Shown here piece by piece: positions 1-7,105 of a stretch of 64,000 nt of DNA. The stretch is taken from positions 124,001-188,000 of the forward strand of contig NZ_JBLWFS010000005.1 of assembly GCF_048323755.1 (NCBI RefSeq). Direction: 5' to 3'. Under the pieces are notes generated by a model. That model was not told the origin of the DNA. It did no database searches and saw nothing but the letters and a program-made list of their open reading frames with translations. The stretch comes from Alkalihalobacterium sp048323755 (GTDB taxonomy: Bacteria > Bacillota > Bacilli > Bacillales > Bacillaceae_F). A program made the translations under genes and the position numbers. Each line of letters begins with the position of its first letter. Position 1 is the stretch's first letter.

Positions 1-197
1 CCTACAACAATAACGTCTTCTGTAATCGTATCGGATAAGCGTTTAGCATAGTCTTCAACTGACTCAGCGATCACTTCTTGGTTAGACCCGTGTCCTGGTA
101 GGTCGATACTCTCAAACGAAACACCATTGAAATGTTCAGCCATTTTCCGCCACTTACTACTTGAACCGCCAGCACCATGAATAAATAATAGTTTCAT
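1..197 (-). CDS. alpha/beta hydrolase, N-terminal part (runs off left edge)
   Basis: About 65 codons are visible, reading MKLLFIHGAGGSSSKW from an ATG at 197 with a GGAGGGAAATA ribosome binding site that lies inside the end of the upstream acyl-CoA dehydrogenase gene. The start codon directly follows that gene's TAA, so the two are translationally close and probably in one operon. The first strand followed by HGAGGSSSKW is the oxyanion-hole region of alpha/beta hydrolases, and IDLPGHGSN is the usual second-strand motif. The nucleophile elbow lies outside the window, so the substrate cannot be named. It could be a thioesterase or esterase serving the acyl-CoA operon, which is inference from position only. 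Confidence 0.75.
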   Translation of the reverse strand, partial: MKLLFIHGAGGSSSKWRKMAEHFNGVSFESIDLPGHGSNQEVIAESVEDYAKRLSDTITEDVIVV

Positions 198-1346
198 TTA
201 TTTCCCTCCTAACAAATTTCTCGCGACAACTAAACGTTGAATCTGGTTTGTACCTTCATAAATTTGAGTAATCTTAGCGTCTCTCATCATTCGCTCTACA
301 TTGTACTCCTGAATGTAACCATACCCACCTAACAATTGGACGGCATCTGTCGTAACTTTCATCGCTACATCAGAAGCGAACATTTTGGCCATCGATGACG
401 CTTGCGTAAGTTCTGGATTTTTACCGGTTGCCGTTAAATCATTTACTTTTGCTGCTGCACGATATACGAGACCTCGGGCAGCTTCTACTTGTGTCGCCAT
501 ATCCGCTAACATGAATTGTACACCTTGGAAGGAGGCAATCGACTTACCGAACTGTTCTCTTTCTTGTACATACTCTAATGCAGCATCTAAAGCACCTTGA
601 GCGATGCCAAGCGCTTGAGCAGCAACGGTCGGTCGCGACTTGTCAAAAGTTTTCATAGCCGCCATCCAACCTTCACCTTCAGCGCCGATCATATTTTCAG
701 CTGGAACACGACAGTTTTCAAAGAAAAGTTGAGCTGTTGGCGATCCTTTAATTCCCATTTTCTTTTCTAACTTGCCGACTTCAAAGCCTGGAGTTTCTTT
801 TTCAACGACAAATGCTGATATACCATTTTCTGTTTGCGCAAATACAGTGTATAAATCGGCAACCCCACCATTACTGATGAACATTTTTTGGCCGTCAAGA
901 ATATAACTGTCTCCGTCTTTTACCGCACGTGTCTTTAAGCTTTTTACATCAGAACCAGCGCCAGGCTCTGTTAACGCATAAGCAATTACCTTTTTGCCTG
1001 AAGCAACATCTGGGAGAAAACGTTGCTTTAACTCATGACTTCCGCTAATGATTATCGGCAACGCCCCAAGCTCTTGGACCACAACGACCTGTGAAGAAGA
1101 TGCACACACACGTGCAATTTCTTCTACTATCGTACAAAAGCTAAGTAGATCTAACCCGGCCCCACCATATTCTTCAGGCATATTCGCTCCGATATAACCG
1201 TATTCAGATACAAGCTTCAATATATCCCAAGGATACTGTGCTTCTTCATCAATTTCCAACGCACGTGGCTTAATCTTTTCTTGAGCTAATCTATGAATCT
1301 CTTGTTTAATTTGCTGATGCTCTTTCGATAATTCAAAATAACTCAT
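198..1346 (-). CDS. acyl-CoA dehydrogenase
   Basis: A 382-residue flavoenzyme of the acyl-CoA dehydrogenase family, which oxidises acyl-CoA to trans-2-enoyl-CoA in the cytoplasm and passes electrons to ETF. YALTEPGAGSD near residue 125 is the FAD/substrate signature. The C-terminal QIYEGTNQIQR carries the catalytic Glu seen in short- and medium-chain enzymes. Length is normal for the family. The ATG is preceded by GGGGGAG. It is the third gene of a minus-strand set (enoyl-CoA hydratase, 3-hydroxyacyl-CoA dehydrogenase, this gene) that reads from a sigma-54 promoter at 3079-3095. Chain length is not determinable from sequence; butyryl/branched short-chain acyl-CoA fits the neighbours. Confidence 0.93.
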   Translation of the reverse strand: MSYFELSKEHQQIKQEIHRLAQEKIKPRALEIDEEAQYPWDILKLVSEYGYIGANMPEEYGGAGLDLLSFCTIVEEIARVCASSSQVVVVQELGALPIIISGSHELKQRFLPDVASGKKVIAYALTEPGAGSDVKSLKTRAVKDGDSYILDGQKMFISNGGVADLYTVFAQTENGISAFVVEKETPGFEVGKLEKKMGIKGSPTAQLFFENCRVPAENMIGAEGEGWMAAMKTFDKSRPTVAAQALGIAQGALDAALEYVQEREQFGKSIASFQGVQFMLADMATQVEAARGLVYRAAAKVNDLTATGKNPELTQASSMAKMFASDVAMKVTTDAVQLLGGYGYIQEYNVERMMRDAKITQIYEGTNQIQRLVVARNLLGGK

Positions 1347-1386
1347 TCATTCTCCCCCAATTTCTAATTAATCACTCTCGTGTATC

Positions 1387-2229
1387 TTAGTACTCGTAAA
1401 AGCCTCTGCCCGTTTTTCTACCCAGGTGACCTGCTCTTACAAGTTTTCGTAATAAAGGTGCTGCACGGTATTTTGAATCTTGTGTTTCTTCATATAGAGA
1501 ATCCTGTACGAATAATAACGTATCAAGTCCAATTAAATCAGCTAATGCTAACGGTCCGATCGGATGATTAGCGCCTAATTTCATTCCTGTATCAATGTCT
1601 TCAGCACTTGCAATTCCTTCTTGTAAAACAAAGATTGCTTCATTAATCATTGGTACTAAAATGCGGTTAACAGCAAACAACGGTGCTTCTTTAACATCAA
1701 TTGCTTGTTTTCCTAAAGACTCTACTAAAGTTTTTGATTTTTCATATGTTGCTTCTGTCGTATCATATCCACGAATTAACTCTACTAATTTCATAACTGG
1801 CACGGGATTAAAGAAATGGAATCCCATTACGCGACTAGGGTCCTCTAGAACACTCGCCATTTCCGTAATACTTAATCCTGACGTATTGCTGACGATTAAT
1901 GTTTCAGCACCTACAATCTTATCTAGCCTCTTGAAGATTTCTTTCTTCAATTCCATATTTTCATTTACAGCTTCGATGACACAATCCACTGTTGCTAGAT
2001 CCTGCCAATTTGTTGACGTAACTAGTCGACTTTGATACTCTTCAACTTGTCCTTCCGTAATCTTCCCCTTCTCAACTGCACGCTTCCAATTTTTATTGAT
2101 TTGTTTTAATCCTCTTTCAAAAAATGCCTCTTCTTGCTCAACAGCCTTTACAACGTACCCCGCTTCTACACAAACTTGAACAATACCTGATCCCATCGTC
2201 CCAAAACCAATTACACCAATATTTTTCAT
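1387..2229 (-). CDS. 3-hydroxybutyryl-CoA dehydrogenase
   Basis: A 280-residue NAD-dependent 3-hydroxyacyl-CoA dehydrogenase. The N-terminus IGVIGFGTMGSGI is the Rossmann dinucleotide-binding loop. SNTSGLSITEMA and GFHFFNPVPVMKLVE contain the catalytic His and substrate-binding region, and the C-terminal helical domain ends with GRKTGRGFYEY. It oxidises (S)-3-hydroxyacyl-CoA to 3-ketoacyl-CoA, the step between the enoyl-CoA hydratase just upstream and the thiolase at 7106. The gap to the hydratase gene is 38 bp and to the dehydrogenase gene 40 bp, consistent with one transcript. The size matches the stand-alone short-chain (Hbd/MmgB) type rather than a fused FadB. Confidence 0.92.
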   Translation of the reverse strand: MKNIGVIGFGTMGSGIVQVCVEAGYVVKAVEQEEAFFERGLKQINKNWKRAVEKGKITEGQVEEYQSRLVTSTNWQDLATVDCVIEAVNENMELKKEIFKRLDKIVGAETLIVSNTSGLSITEMASVLEDPSRVMGFHFFNPVPVMKLVELIRGYDTTEATYEKSKTLVESLGKQAIDVKEAPLFAVNRILVPMINEAIFVLQEGIASAEDIDTGMKLGANHPIGPLALADLIGLDTLLFVQDSLYEETQDSKYRAAPLLRKLVRAGHLGRKTGRGFYEY

Positions 2230-2267
2230 CTAATTTCTCCTCCTCAATTATTGTATAGTTCTAATTC

Positions 2268-3032
2268 TTATTTTCTTGTAAAATTAGGTTCTCTTTTCTC
2301 AAAGAAAGCAGCTACACCTTCATTTTTATCTTCAGTCTCACATAGCGTACCGAAATATGTAGCTTCCGTATGCAATCCTTCTTCTAATGATTGATCAAGT
2401 CCTTCATTTACTGCTTTTTTTGCAGCTCTCACAGCTAATGGACCTCTTTTCGAAATTTTCTCAGCCCATTTTCTAGCCTCATTCAATGCTGATTCTTCTG
2501 TTACTTCTTCAATAATTCCAACTTTATATGCCTCTTCAGCTGAAAGGAATTCACCCGAGAAGATAAGCTGTTTTGCTTTTCCACTACCGATTAAACGTGG
2601 TAACCTTTGCGTCCCTCCATATCCTGGTAATATTCCTAGCTTCACTTCTGGTAAACCGAATTGCGAGCGACTTGTTGCAATTCTAAAGTCACACGCAAGA
2701 GCTAACTCTAACCCACCGCCAAGTGTAAACCCATCAATTGCGGCAATGACAGGCTGTTCGAGATCTGCGATTTGTTGAAAGATTTGTTGGCCTTTCTTTA
2801 CGAGCTCTACCCCTGTCTCCTTTGTCAAGTTAGGAAAATCTTTAATGTCTGCACCAGCAACAAACGCTTTATTGCCTCCTCCAGTAATAATAATCACGTT
2901 AACATCTTCATTAATTTTATTTACAATTTCTGAAAGTTCTTCTAGTACTTGCTTTTCTAACGCATTTACTGGAGGTGAATCAATTGTGATTGTTCCAATT
3001 TGATTTTCTACCTCATATTTTACTTTTACCAT
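2268..3032 (-). CDS. enoyl-CoA hydratase (crotonase family)
   Basis: A 254-residue crotonase-fold protein. KAFVAGADIKDF is the first oxyanion-hole segment and GGGLELALACDFRIA the second. LPEVKLGILPGYGGTQRLPRLIG carries the second acid/base Glu region, so both glutamates expected in a true hydratase appear present. It hydrates trans-2-enoyl-CoA to 3-hydroxyacyl-CoA. It is the first gene of the sigma-54-dependent operon: the -24/-12 element and the enhancer-like palindrome lie directly upstream. The start is an ATG preceded by AGGAGGGG. Which enoyl-CoA it prefers is unknown. Confidence 0.9.
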   Translation of the reverse strand: MVKVKYEVENQIGTITIDSPPVNALEKQVLEELSEIVNKINEDVNVIIITGGGNKAFVAGADIKDFPNLTKETGVELVKKGQQIFQQIADLEQPVIAAIDGFTLGGGLELALACDFRIATSRSQFGLPEVKLGILPGYGGTQRLPRLIGSGKAKQLIFSGEFLSAEEAYKVGIIEEVTEESALNEARKWAEKISKRGPLAVRAAKKAVNEGLDQSLEEGLHTEATYFGTLCETEDKNEGVAAFFEKREPNFTRK

Positions 3033-3073
3033 TGTATACCCCTCCTAAATTAATTAAATAATCTTCACTCTTT

Positions 3074-3108
3074 ATAGTTGCAAAAATTGTGCCAATTTTT
3101 GCAACTAT
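3074..3108. promoter_or_regulatory. 16-bp-arm perfect palindrome enclosing the sigma-54 promoter
   Basis: The arm ATAGTTGCAAAAATTG at 3074-3089 and its exact complement at 3093-3108 flank a 3-nt centre. The -12 TTGCA and most of the -24 element are contained in it. Such symmetry is not part of a sigma-54 promoter, so it may be an operator for a second regulator or a fold in the 5' region. Seen directly; function is inference. Confidence 0.6.
3079..3095 (-). promoter_or_regulatory. sigma-54 (SigL) -24/-12 promoter for the beta-oxidation operon
   Basis: On the minus strand the sequence reads TTGGCAC-AATTT-TTGCA, matching the YTGGCAC-N5-TTGCW consensus of sigma-54 promoters with exact spacing. 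It is about 47 bp upstream of the hydratase start codon. A sigma-54 activator gene lies at 5092-6465. No comparably good -35/-10 pair was noticed here. Confidence 0.88.
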
Positions 3109-3152
3109 CCTATTCACTCTTTTTTCTTGGATTATCCATTTATCATTTATAT

Positions 3153-3197
3153 AGTTGTTTCCTATAGAAACATTGCATGTTTCTATAGGAAACAACT
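3153..3197. promoter_or_regulatory. candidate enhancer (UAS) for the sigma-54 activator: 20-bp perfect inverted repeat
   Basis: The arm AGTTGTTTCCTATAGAAACA (3153-3172) and its perfect complement (3178-3197) are separated by TTGCA. The centre is roughly 105 bp upstream of the expected start point of the sigma-54 promoter, the normal distance for an activator-binding enhancer. It is AT-rich with no T-run after it on either strand, which argues against a terminator. The half motif CCTATAGAAACATT recurs at 6628-6641 upstream of the activator gene. Confidence 0.65.
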
Positions 3198-3354
3198 GTT
3201 TCTTAAAGGAACACAAAATAGCAGTCGCACGAAGTTGCCCTTTTATTACAGCTTAAGTATAATATTTAAAAATCAAAATCTTAAAATAATCCTAATTTTT
3301 CAGTCTTTTTAATGTGAAGTTGCATCCATTTAAACTAGTCAAGGAGCTGATAAC

Positions 3355-4149
3355 ATGTTGGTTTATGCACTTAGTGGTCCAAGTGGTACTGGAAAAAGTA
3401 CAAGTGCCCTTGCATTTGCCTATACTAAAAAAATTCCTGCAATTATAGATGATGGTCTATTAATTTATAATGGTAAAAAAATAGCCGGTACTTCCGCAAA
3501 GTTCGAAAAGAATTATATTACAGCTGTTAAAAGAGCTACTTTTTACTTCAAAGACCATCAGAAAGAGGTTCAGAATGCCATAAAGAAATATCATATTTCA
3601 AAAATATTAATCATTGGCACTTCACCAAGAATGGTCCACTCTATTTGTTCTGCACTTGAATTAGGAGAAATTGATCACCTATTCGATGTAACTGAAGTAA
3701 GGTCTTCTAAAGAAATTAAGATGGCTCAGTACGTTCGGTTAACACAAGGAAAACACGTGATCCCAGTCCCACACATTCAAGTTGAGCAAAGTTTCTTTAA
3801 GCGATTAATTAAACAAGGAATGAAAATAATATCACAAAAAGAAGAAATCATTGGAGAAACAACCGTCGTCTACCCCGATTTTGATCGGAACTCCATTCAA
3901 ATTTCAAATAAAGTATTAAACTCCATAGCCTTATATGAATGTGAACATATCACTCAAGTTAAACAGTGTCATTACGTCCATGTTCAAATGACAGCACTAC
4001 CTTCTGTTGAGGTATCTATCAGTCTCAATCATCCAATACAACAACCAATTCAAGAGATTGGAGAACTGATTCAACAAAAAATTCACCAAGCTTTTCAAGA
4101 TTATTTACATGTTGAAGTTTATTCAATTCATGTTCACATCGTTAAGTAA
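3355..4149 (+). CDS. P-loop ATP-binding protein with C-terminal Asp23-like domain
   Basis: A 264-residue protein starting at ATG with AAGGAGCTGATAAC upstream. LSGPSGTGKST at residues 6-16 is a clear Walker A loop, followed by AIIDDGLLI, a possible acidic catalytic or Mg-binding patch. Residues about 195-264 (VHVQMTALPSVEVSIS, then IQQKIHQAFQDYL and VYSIHVHIV) look like the alternating strand-helix-strand pattern of Asp23/Gls24 alkaline-shock domains. It stands alone, divergent from the sigma-54 operon, and shares the palindrome-containing intergenic region with it. The function is unknown; kinase, nucleotide-dependent switch or envelope-stress role are all possible. Domain assignment of the C-terminus is by eye. 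Confidence 0.7.
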   Translation: MLVYALSGPSGTGKSTSALAFAYTKKIPAIIDDGLLIYNGKKIAGTSAKFEKNYITAVKRATFYFKDHQKEVQNAIKKYHISKILIIGTSPRMVHSICSALELGEIDHLFDVTEVRSSKEIKMAQYVRLTQGKHVIPVPHIQVEQSFFKRLIKQGMKIISQKEEIIGETTVVYPDFDRNSIQISNKVLNSIALYECEHITQVKQCHYVHVQMTALPSVEVSISLNHPIQQPIQEIGELIQQKIHQAFQDYLHVEVYSIHVHIVK

Positions 4150-4190
4150 CGTATAGTAAATTCATGTCTCTAATGGCGCATCTTGCTTTA

Positions 4191-4985
4191 CTAGATTCTT
4201 CTCTTAAAGTTTGGTCGCCTTTTTTCTACAAAAGAAGCTACACCTTCTGGAAAATCATTCCGATCCACAAAAGGGGTTTCTTCCTGCCATAATTCTTCGA
4301 CACTGTTTACACAATTTGCAACAGAACGTTTAATTGCTTTAAGGGATGCGGGAGACTGGGAAGCAACTAGTTTCCCCAACCGAATAGCATAACGGTCAAG
4401 TTTTTCCTCCTGTATTAAATAATTAATTAAACCTAAACTTTTACATTCTTCAGCATCATAAATTCTACCTGTGTATACAAGATCCTTTGTTCGACTTGGA
4501 CCAATTAAACTAACTAGCCTTTGAGCAAATTTATTATTTAAGGTAATTCCTAACCTTCCTACCGGAATCCCCATCTTGGTAAAATTTGATCCTATTCTAA
4601 TATCACAGGCTAGTGCTAACTCTAACCCAGCTCCCATCGCTGGTCCATTGATGACACCAATTGTCGGTAAAGGTAATCGTTCAAATGTAGAAATAGCTCT
4701 TTCCATAAGGAGAAATGACGCTTCCGCTTCCTCTACAGACATCTCATGAAATTCCTTAATATCTGATCCTGCAGTAAACTGTTCTCCAGCTCCCCTCAAT
4801 ATTACAACCTTATTTTTCGGATTATCTAAAATTTTTGCCCCAATCTCTGATAATTGTGTCCACATATTGCTCGTTAGGGCATTTTTTGAACGAGGACGAC
4901 TTAAACTAATAATTGCTAAACCTGCTGTTTCTTGGTAAGTAATTTTTGCATCTCCATCTTCCATTCTCTGAATTAGAACTTTCAT
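4191..4985 (-). CDS. enoyl-CoA hydratase/isomerase family protein
   Basis: A 264-residue crotonase-family protein distinct from the one at 2268. EQFTAGSDIKEF is the first oxyanion-hole segment and GAGLELALACDIRIG the second. The following LGITLNNKFAQRL differs from the usual GxxPGxGGTQRL, so one of the hydratase glutamates seems replaced. It may be an isomerase or hydrolase rather than a classic hydratase. The start is ATG with AAGGAGGCATATAT. A sigma-54 promoter lies 47 bp upstream at 5032-5048, and the activator gene is directly behind it in the same orientation. It probably acts on a special intermediate of the same catabolic route; this is inference. Confidence 0.88.
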   Translation of the reverse strand: MKVLIQRMEDGDAKITYQETAGLAIISLSRPRSKNALTSNMWTQLSEIGAKILDNPKNKVVILRGAGEQFTAGSDIKEFHEMSVEEAEASFLLMERAISTFERLPLPTIGVINGPAMGAGLELALACDIRIGSNFTKMGIPVGRLGITLNNKFAQRLVSLIGPSRTKDLVYTGRIYDAEECKSLGLINYLIQEEKLDRYAIRLGKLVASQSPASLKAIKRSVANCVNSVEELWQEETPFVDRNDFPEGVASFVEKRRPNFKRRI

Positions 4986-5031
4986 ATATATGCCTCCTTG
5001 CTTTTATTAAAAATCTATTTAACAGTATATA

Positions 5032-5048
5032 TGCAAGTAACGTGCCAA
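5032..5048 (-). promoter_or_regulatory. sigma-54 -24/-12 promoter for the crotonase gene at 4191
   Basis: The minus strand reads TTGGCAC-GTTAC-TTGCA, identical in all conserved positions and spacing to the element at 3079-3095. It lies in the 106-bp gap between the activator gene and the crotonase gene. No long palindrome like the one at 3153 is seen upstream. TGTTATAACA at about 5088-5097 is the only short symmetric sequence nearby. Confidence 0.87.
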
Positions 5049-5091
5049 TTTTACAGAATAATAGAAGAGGGTAATCAAAGTTGTATGTTTG

Positions 5092-6465
5092 TTATAACAT
5101 ATCGTATTTTTTAAGTTTGGAATAAAAGGCTTTTCTGCTGATTCCTAGTGTTTTAATCGCATCTGAACGATTTTTACTTACCTTAATCACTTTCTCAATA
5201 AGATTTCTCTCTGTGTTTTCTAACACTTCATTCAGTTGATAATTTGTGTTTTTCTTATCGACATATTCTCTTTGCAGTATATGAGGATCTGCGAGTTTAC
5301 TTTCTGTTCCTTCTCGAATGTAATCTGGAATATCTTCGAGTTCAAAATGAGATTTAGAACATACCGCAACCATATGTTCTAACACGTTAAATAATTCTCT
5401 TACATTTCCTGGCCAACGATATTCCATCAACACCTCTATAATCTCTTCGTCTACTATTACGTGCTTTCCATATTTGGATTTCAATTCACGTAATAGGTTA
5501 TCTATTATAAACGGTATATCTTCTTTTCTATCTCGAAGAGGAGGAATTGTAATTGGAACGACATTAATCCTGTAATATAGATCTTCTCGGAAAGTCCCTT
5601 TTTTTATTTCTTCACTTAAATTTCGATTCGTTGCACAAATAATACGAATATCCATTGGAACGGCTTTCGTCCCACCAACCTTGTTAAACGAACGTTCTTG
5701 GATAACGCGTAGGAGCTTCGCTTGTACATTTAACGACATTTCTCCAATTTCATCTAAAAATAACGTACCACCACTAGCTAACTCAATCAATCCTTTTTTG
5801 CCACCTTTTCTAGACCCTGTAAATGACCCTTCCTCAAACCCAAACAATTCACTTTCAAATAAAGCATCCGGTATTGAAGCGATATTTATTGGAATAAAGG
5901 GCTTACTATGTCTTGTACTCGCTTCGTGAATGGCTTTTGCAAAAACTTCTTTTCCTACTCCACTTTCACCGTATAACATAATCGTGGCATCCGTTGCAGC
6001 CACTTTTTTAGCTAGAGAAACGACTGTCTTCATTTTATAGACATTACTGTGTAACAAGGAAAAATTCTTTTGATCTAATTGTTTTCTTAGCTCCGATGAA
6101 TACATCTTATAACGGTTCAGTTCTTCCTGTAGGTTAGTCACTTCACTAATATCTCTCATAATGGTAACAACACCAGTCATCTTACCTTTTTCTATTAATG
6201 GTGTGATATTTGCACAGACATCTTTTTTTAGAGAGTGGACATAACTGCAATCATTAATAAGTGGCTCACCGCTTTTTAAGACTTCAATAATTCTAGAATT
6301 TTCTTCTATTTTATGTAAGTTTCTGCCGATAATTTTTTCTTTAGGCACATTAAATTGTTCAGTGTATGCTTTGTTCACATATGCTACTGTATAATCAGTG
6401 AGAACAACAATTACTGCATCATGAAGAGATTCTAAAATAGATAATAGTTGATGGTCTAACTTCAT
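5092..6465 (-). CDS. sigma-54-dependent transcriptional activator (PAS, AAA+, Fis HTH)
   Basis: A bacterial enhancer-binding protein of about 457 residues. Order: a PAS sensor (about 10-115), a short coiled linker, a sigma-54 interaction AAA+ domain with Walker A GESGVGKE and Walker B GGTLFLDEIGE, and a C-terminal Fis-type helix-turn-helix (NRSDAIKTLGISRKAFYSKLK). The sigma-54-contacting loop, normally GAFTGA, reads GSFTGS here. I chose the ATG at 6465, because GGGGAG lies 7 nt before it; an in-frame ATG at 6480 lacks a good site. It probably activates the promoters at 3079 and 5032 in response to a small-molecule or redox signal bound by the PAS domain. Confidence 0.92.
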   Translation of the reverse strand: MKLDHQLLSILESLHDAVIVVLTDYTVAYVNKAYTEQFNVPKEKIIGRNLHKIEENSRIIEVLKSGEPLINDCSYVHSLKKDVCANITPLIEKGKMTGVVTIMRDISEVTNLQEELNRYKMYSSELRKQLDQKNFSLLHSNVYKMKTVVSLAKKVAATDATIMLYGESGVGKEVFAKAIHEASTRHSKPFIPINIASIPDALFESELFGFEEGSFTGSRKGGKKGLIELASGGTLFLDEIGEMSLNVQAKLLRVIQERSFNKVGGTKAVPMDIRIICATNRNLSEEIKKGTFREDLYYRINVVPITIPPLRDRKEDIPFIIDNLLRELKSKYGKHVIVDEEIIEVLMEYRWPGNVRELFNVLEHMVAVCSKSHFELEDIPDYIREGTESKLADPHILQREYVDKKNTNYQLNEVLENTERNLIEKVIKVSKNRSDAIKTLGISRKAFYSKLKKYDML

Positions 6466-6558
6466 CTGCATTCTCCCCATTCAATTCGTATTTTTATAGC
6501 AATTGTTCAACTTGCAAAATATACTTAGCTGCCCTTCATTAAGATCAATATATAGAAA

Positions 6559-6628
6559 GGTGACTCATAAATATCCTGGCCTCAGAATGCAAGACGAAAG
6601 GCACAGTGATCTGATCTTATGAGTCACC
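6559..6628 (-). terminator. long-loop inverted repeat after the universal stress gene (possible terminator)
   Basis: Perfect 12-bp arms GGTGACTCATAA (6559-6570) and TTATGAGTCACC (6617-6628) enclose 46 nt. It lies just after the stop codon of the gene at 6640 and before the activator gene. The T-run after it is weak, and the loop is unusually long for an intrinsic terminator. A related GGTGACTCAT hairpin is at 43120. Confidence 0.45.
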
Positions 6629-6641
6629 CTATAGAAACATT
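6628..6641. promoter_or_regulatory. half-site matching the UAS palindrome
   Basis: CCTATAGAAACATT here is identical over 14 nt to part of the palindrome at 3153-3197. It is about 165 bp upstream of the activator's start, so it could serve autoregulation. A single 14-nt match in 64 kb of AT-rich DNA is suggestive only. Confidence 0.35.
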
Positions 6642-7089
6642 ATTTAATAATCATAACAGGTATTGAAGAAGTTTGTGCAACTTTATGACTAACACTTCCT
6701 AACACCATTTCTTTGAAACTACCAAGTCCACGACTTCCAATAATGATTAAATCAACGTTTTCTTTTTCTGAAAACTGACAAATAGAATTTGCCGGGTCAC
6801 CTTCAAGAATGTAATATTGAGAAGTACCTCCATTTTCTTGCACTTCTTGTTTTGCACGGTTAATTATTTGTTCAGCTTCTTCTTTCTTTACTTCTTTCAG
6901 TTTCTTTTTGTAATCATATTGAGCTGTTGAAAAATCACCAATAATAATAGGTGCTGAACCTGTATCCGGAACAATGTGAATAACCGTTAATTGCCCCGAA
7001 ACATCTTTTACATGTTCTACCGCCTTTTTTAAAGCAAGATAACTATGCTTTGAACCATCAATCGCAACTACTACTTTTTTAAATCCCAT
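6640..7089 (-). CDS. universal stress protein (UspA family)
   Basis: A 149-residue cytoplasmic single-domain Usp. The start KVVVAIDGSKHS and the C-terminal IIIGSRGLGSFKEMVLGSVSHKV contain the G-x2-G-x9-G(S) ATP-binding pattern, so it should be the nucleotide-binding type. Family members dimerise and modulate stress and energy metabolism; no specific target can be read from sequence. It follows the thiolase gene by 16 bp with its own GAGGAG site, so the two are probably co-transcribed. Confidence 0.92.
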   Translation of the reverse strand: MGFKKVVVAIDGSKHSYLALKKAVEHVKDVSGQLTVIHIVPDTGSAPIIIGDFSTAQYDYKKKLKEVKKEEAEQIINRAKQEVQENGGTSQYYILEGDPANSICQFSEKENVDLIIIGSRGLGSFKEMVLGSVSHKVAQTSSIPVMIIK

Positions 7090-7105
7090 TATTTCTCCTC
7101 CTCAG

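Noticed and set aside
3013..3216. Open frame across the sigma-54 promoter region on the minus strand
   Set aside because: It crosses the promoter and palindromes, and overlaps the hydratase start; no ribosome binding site.
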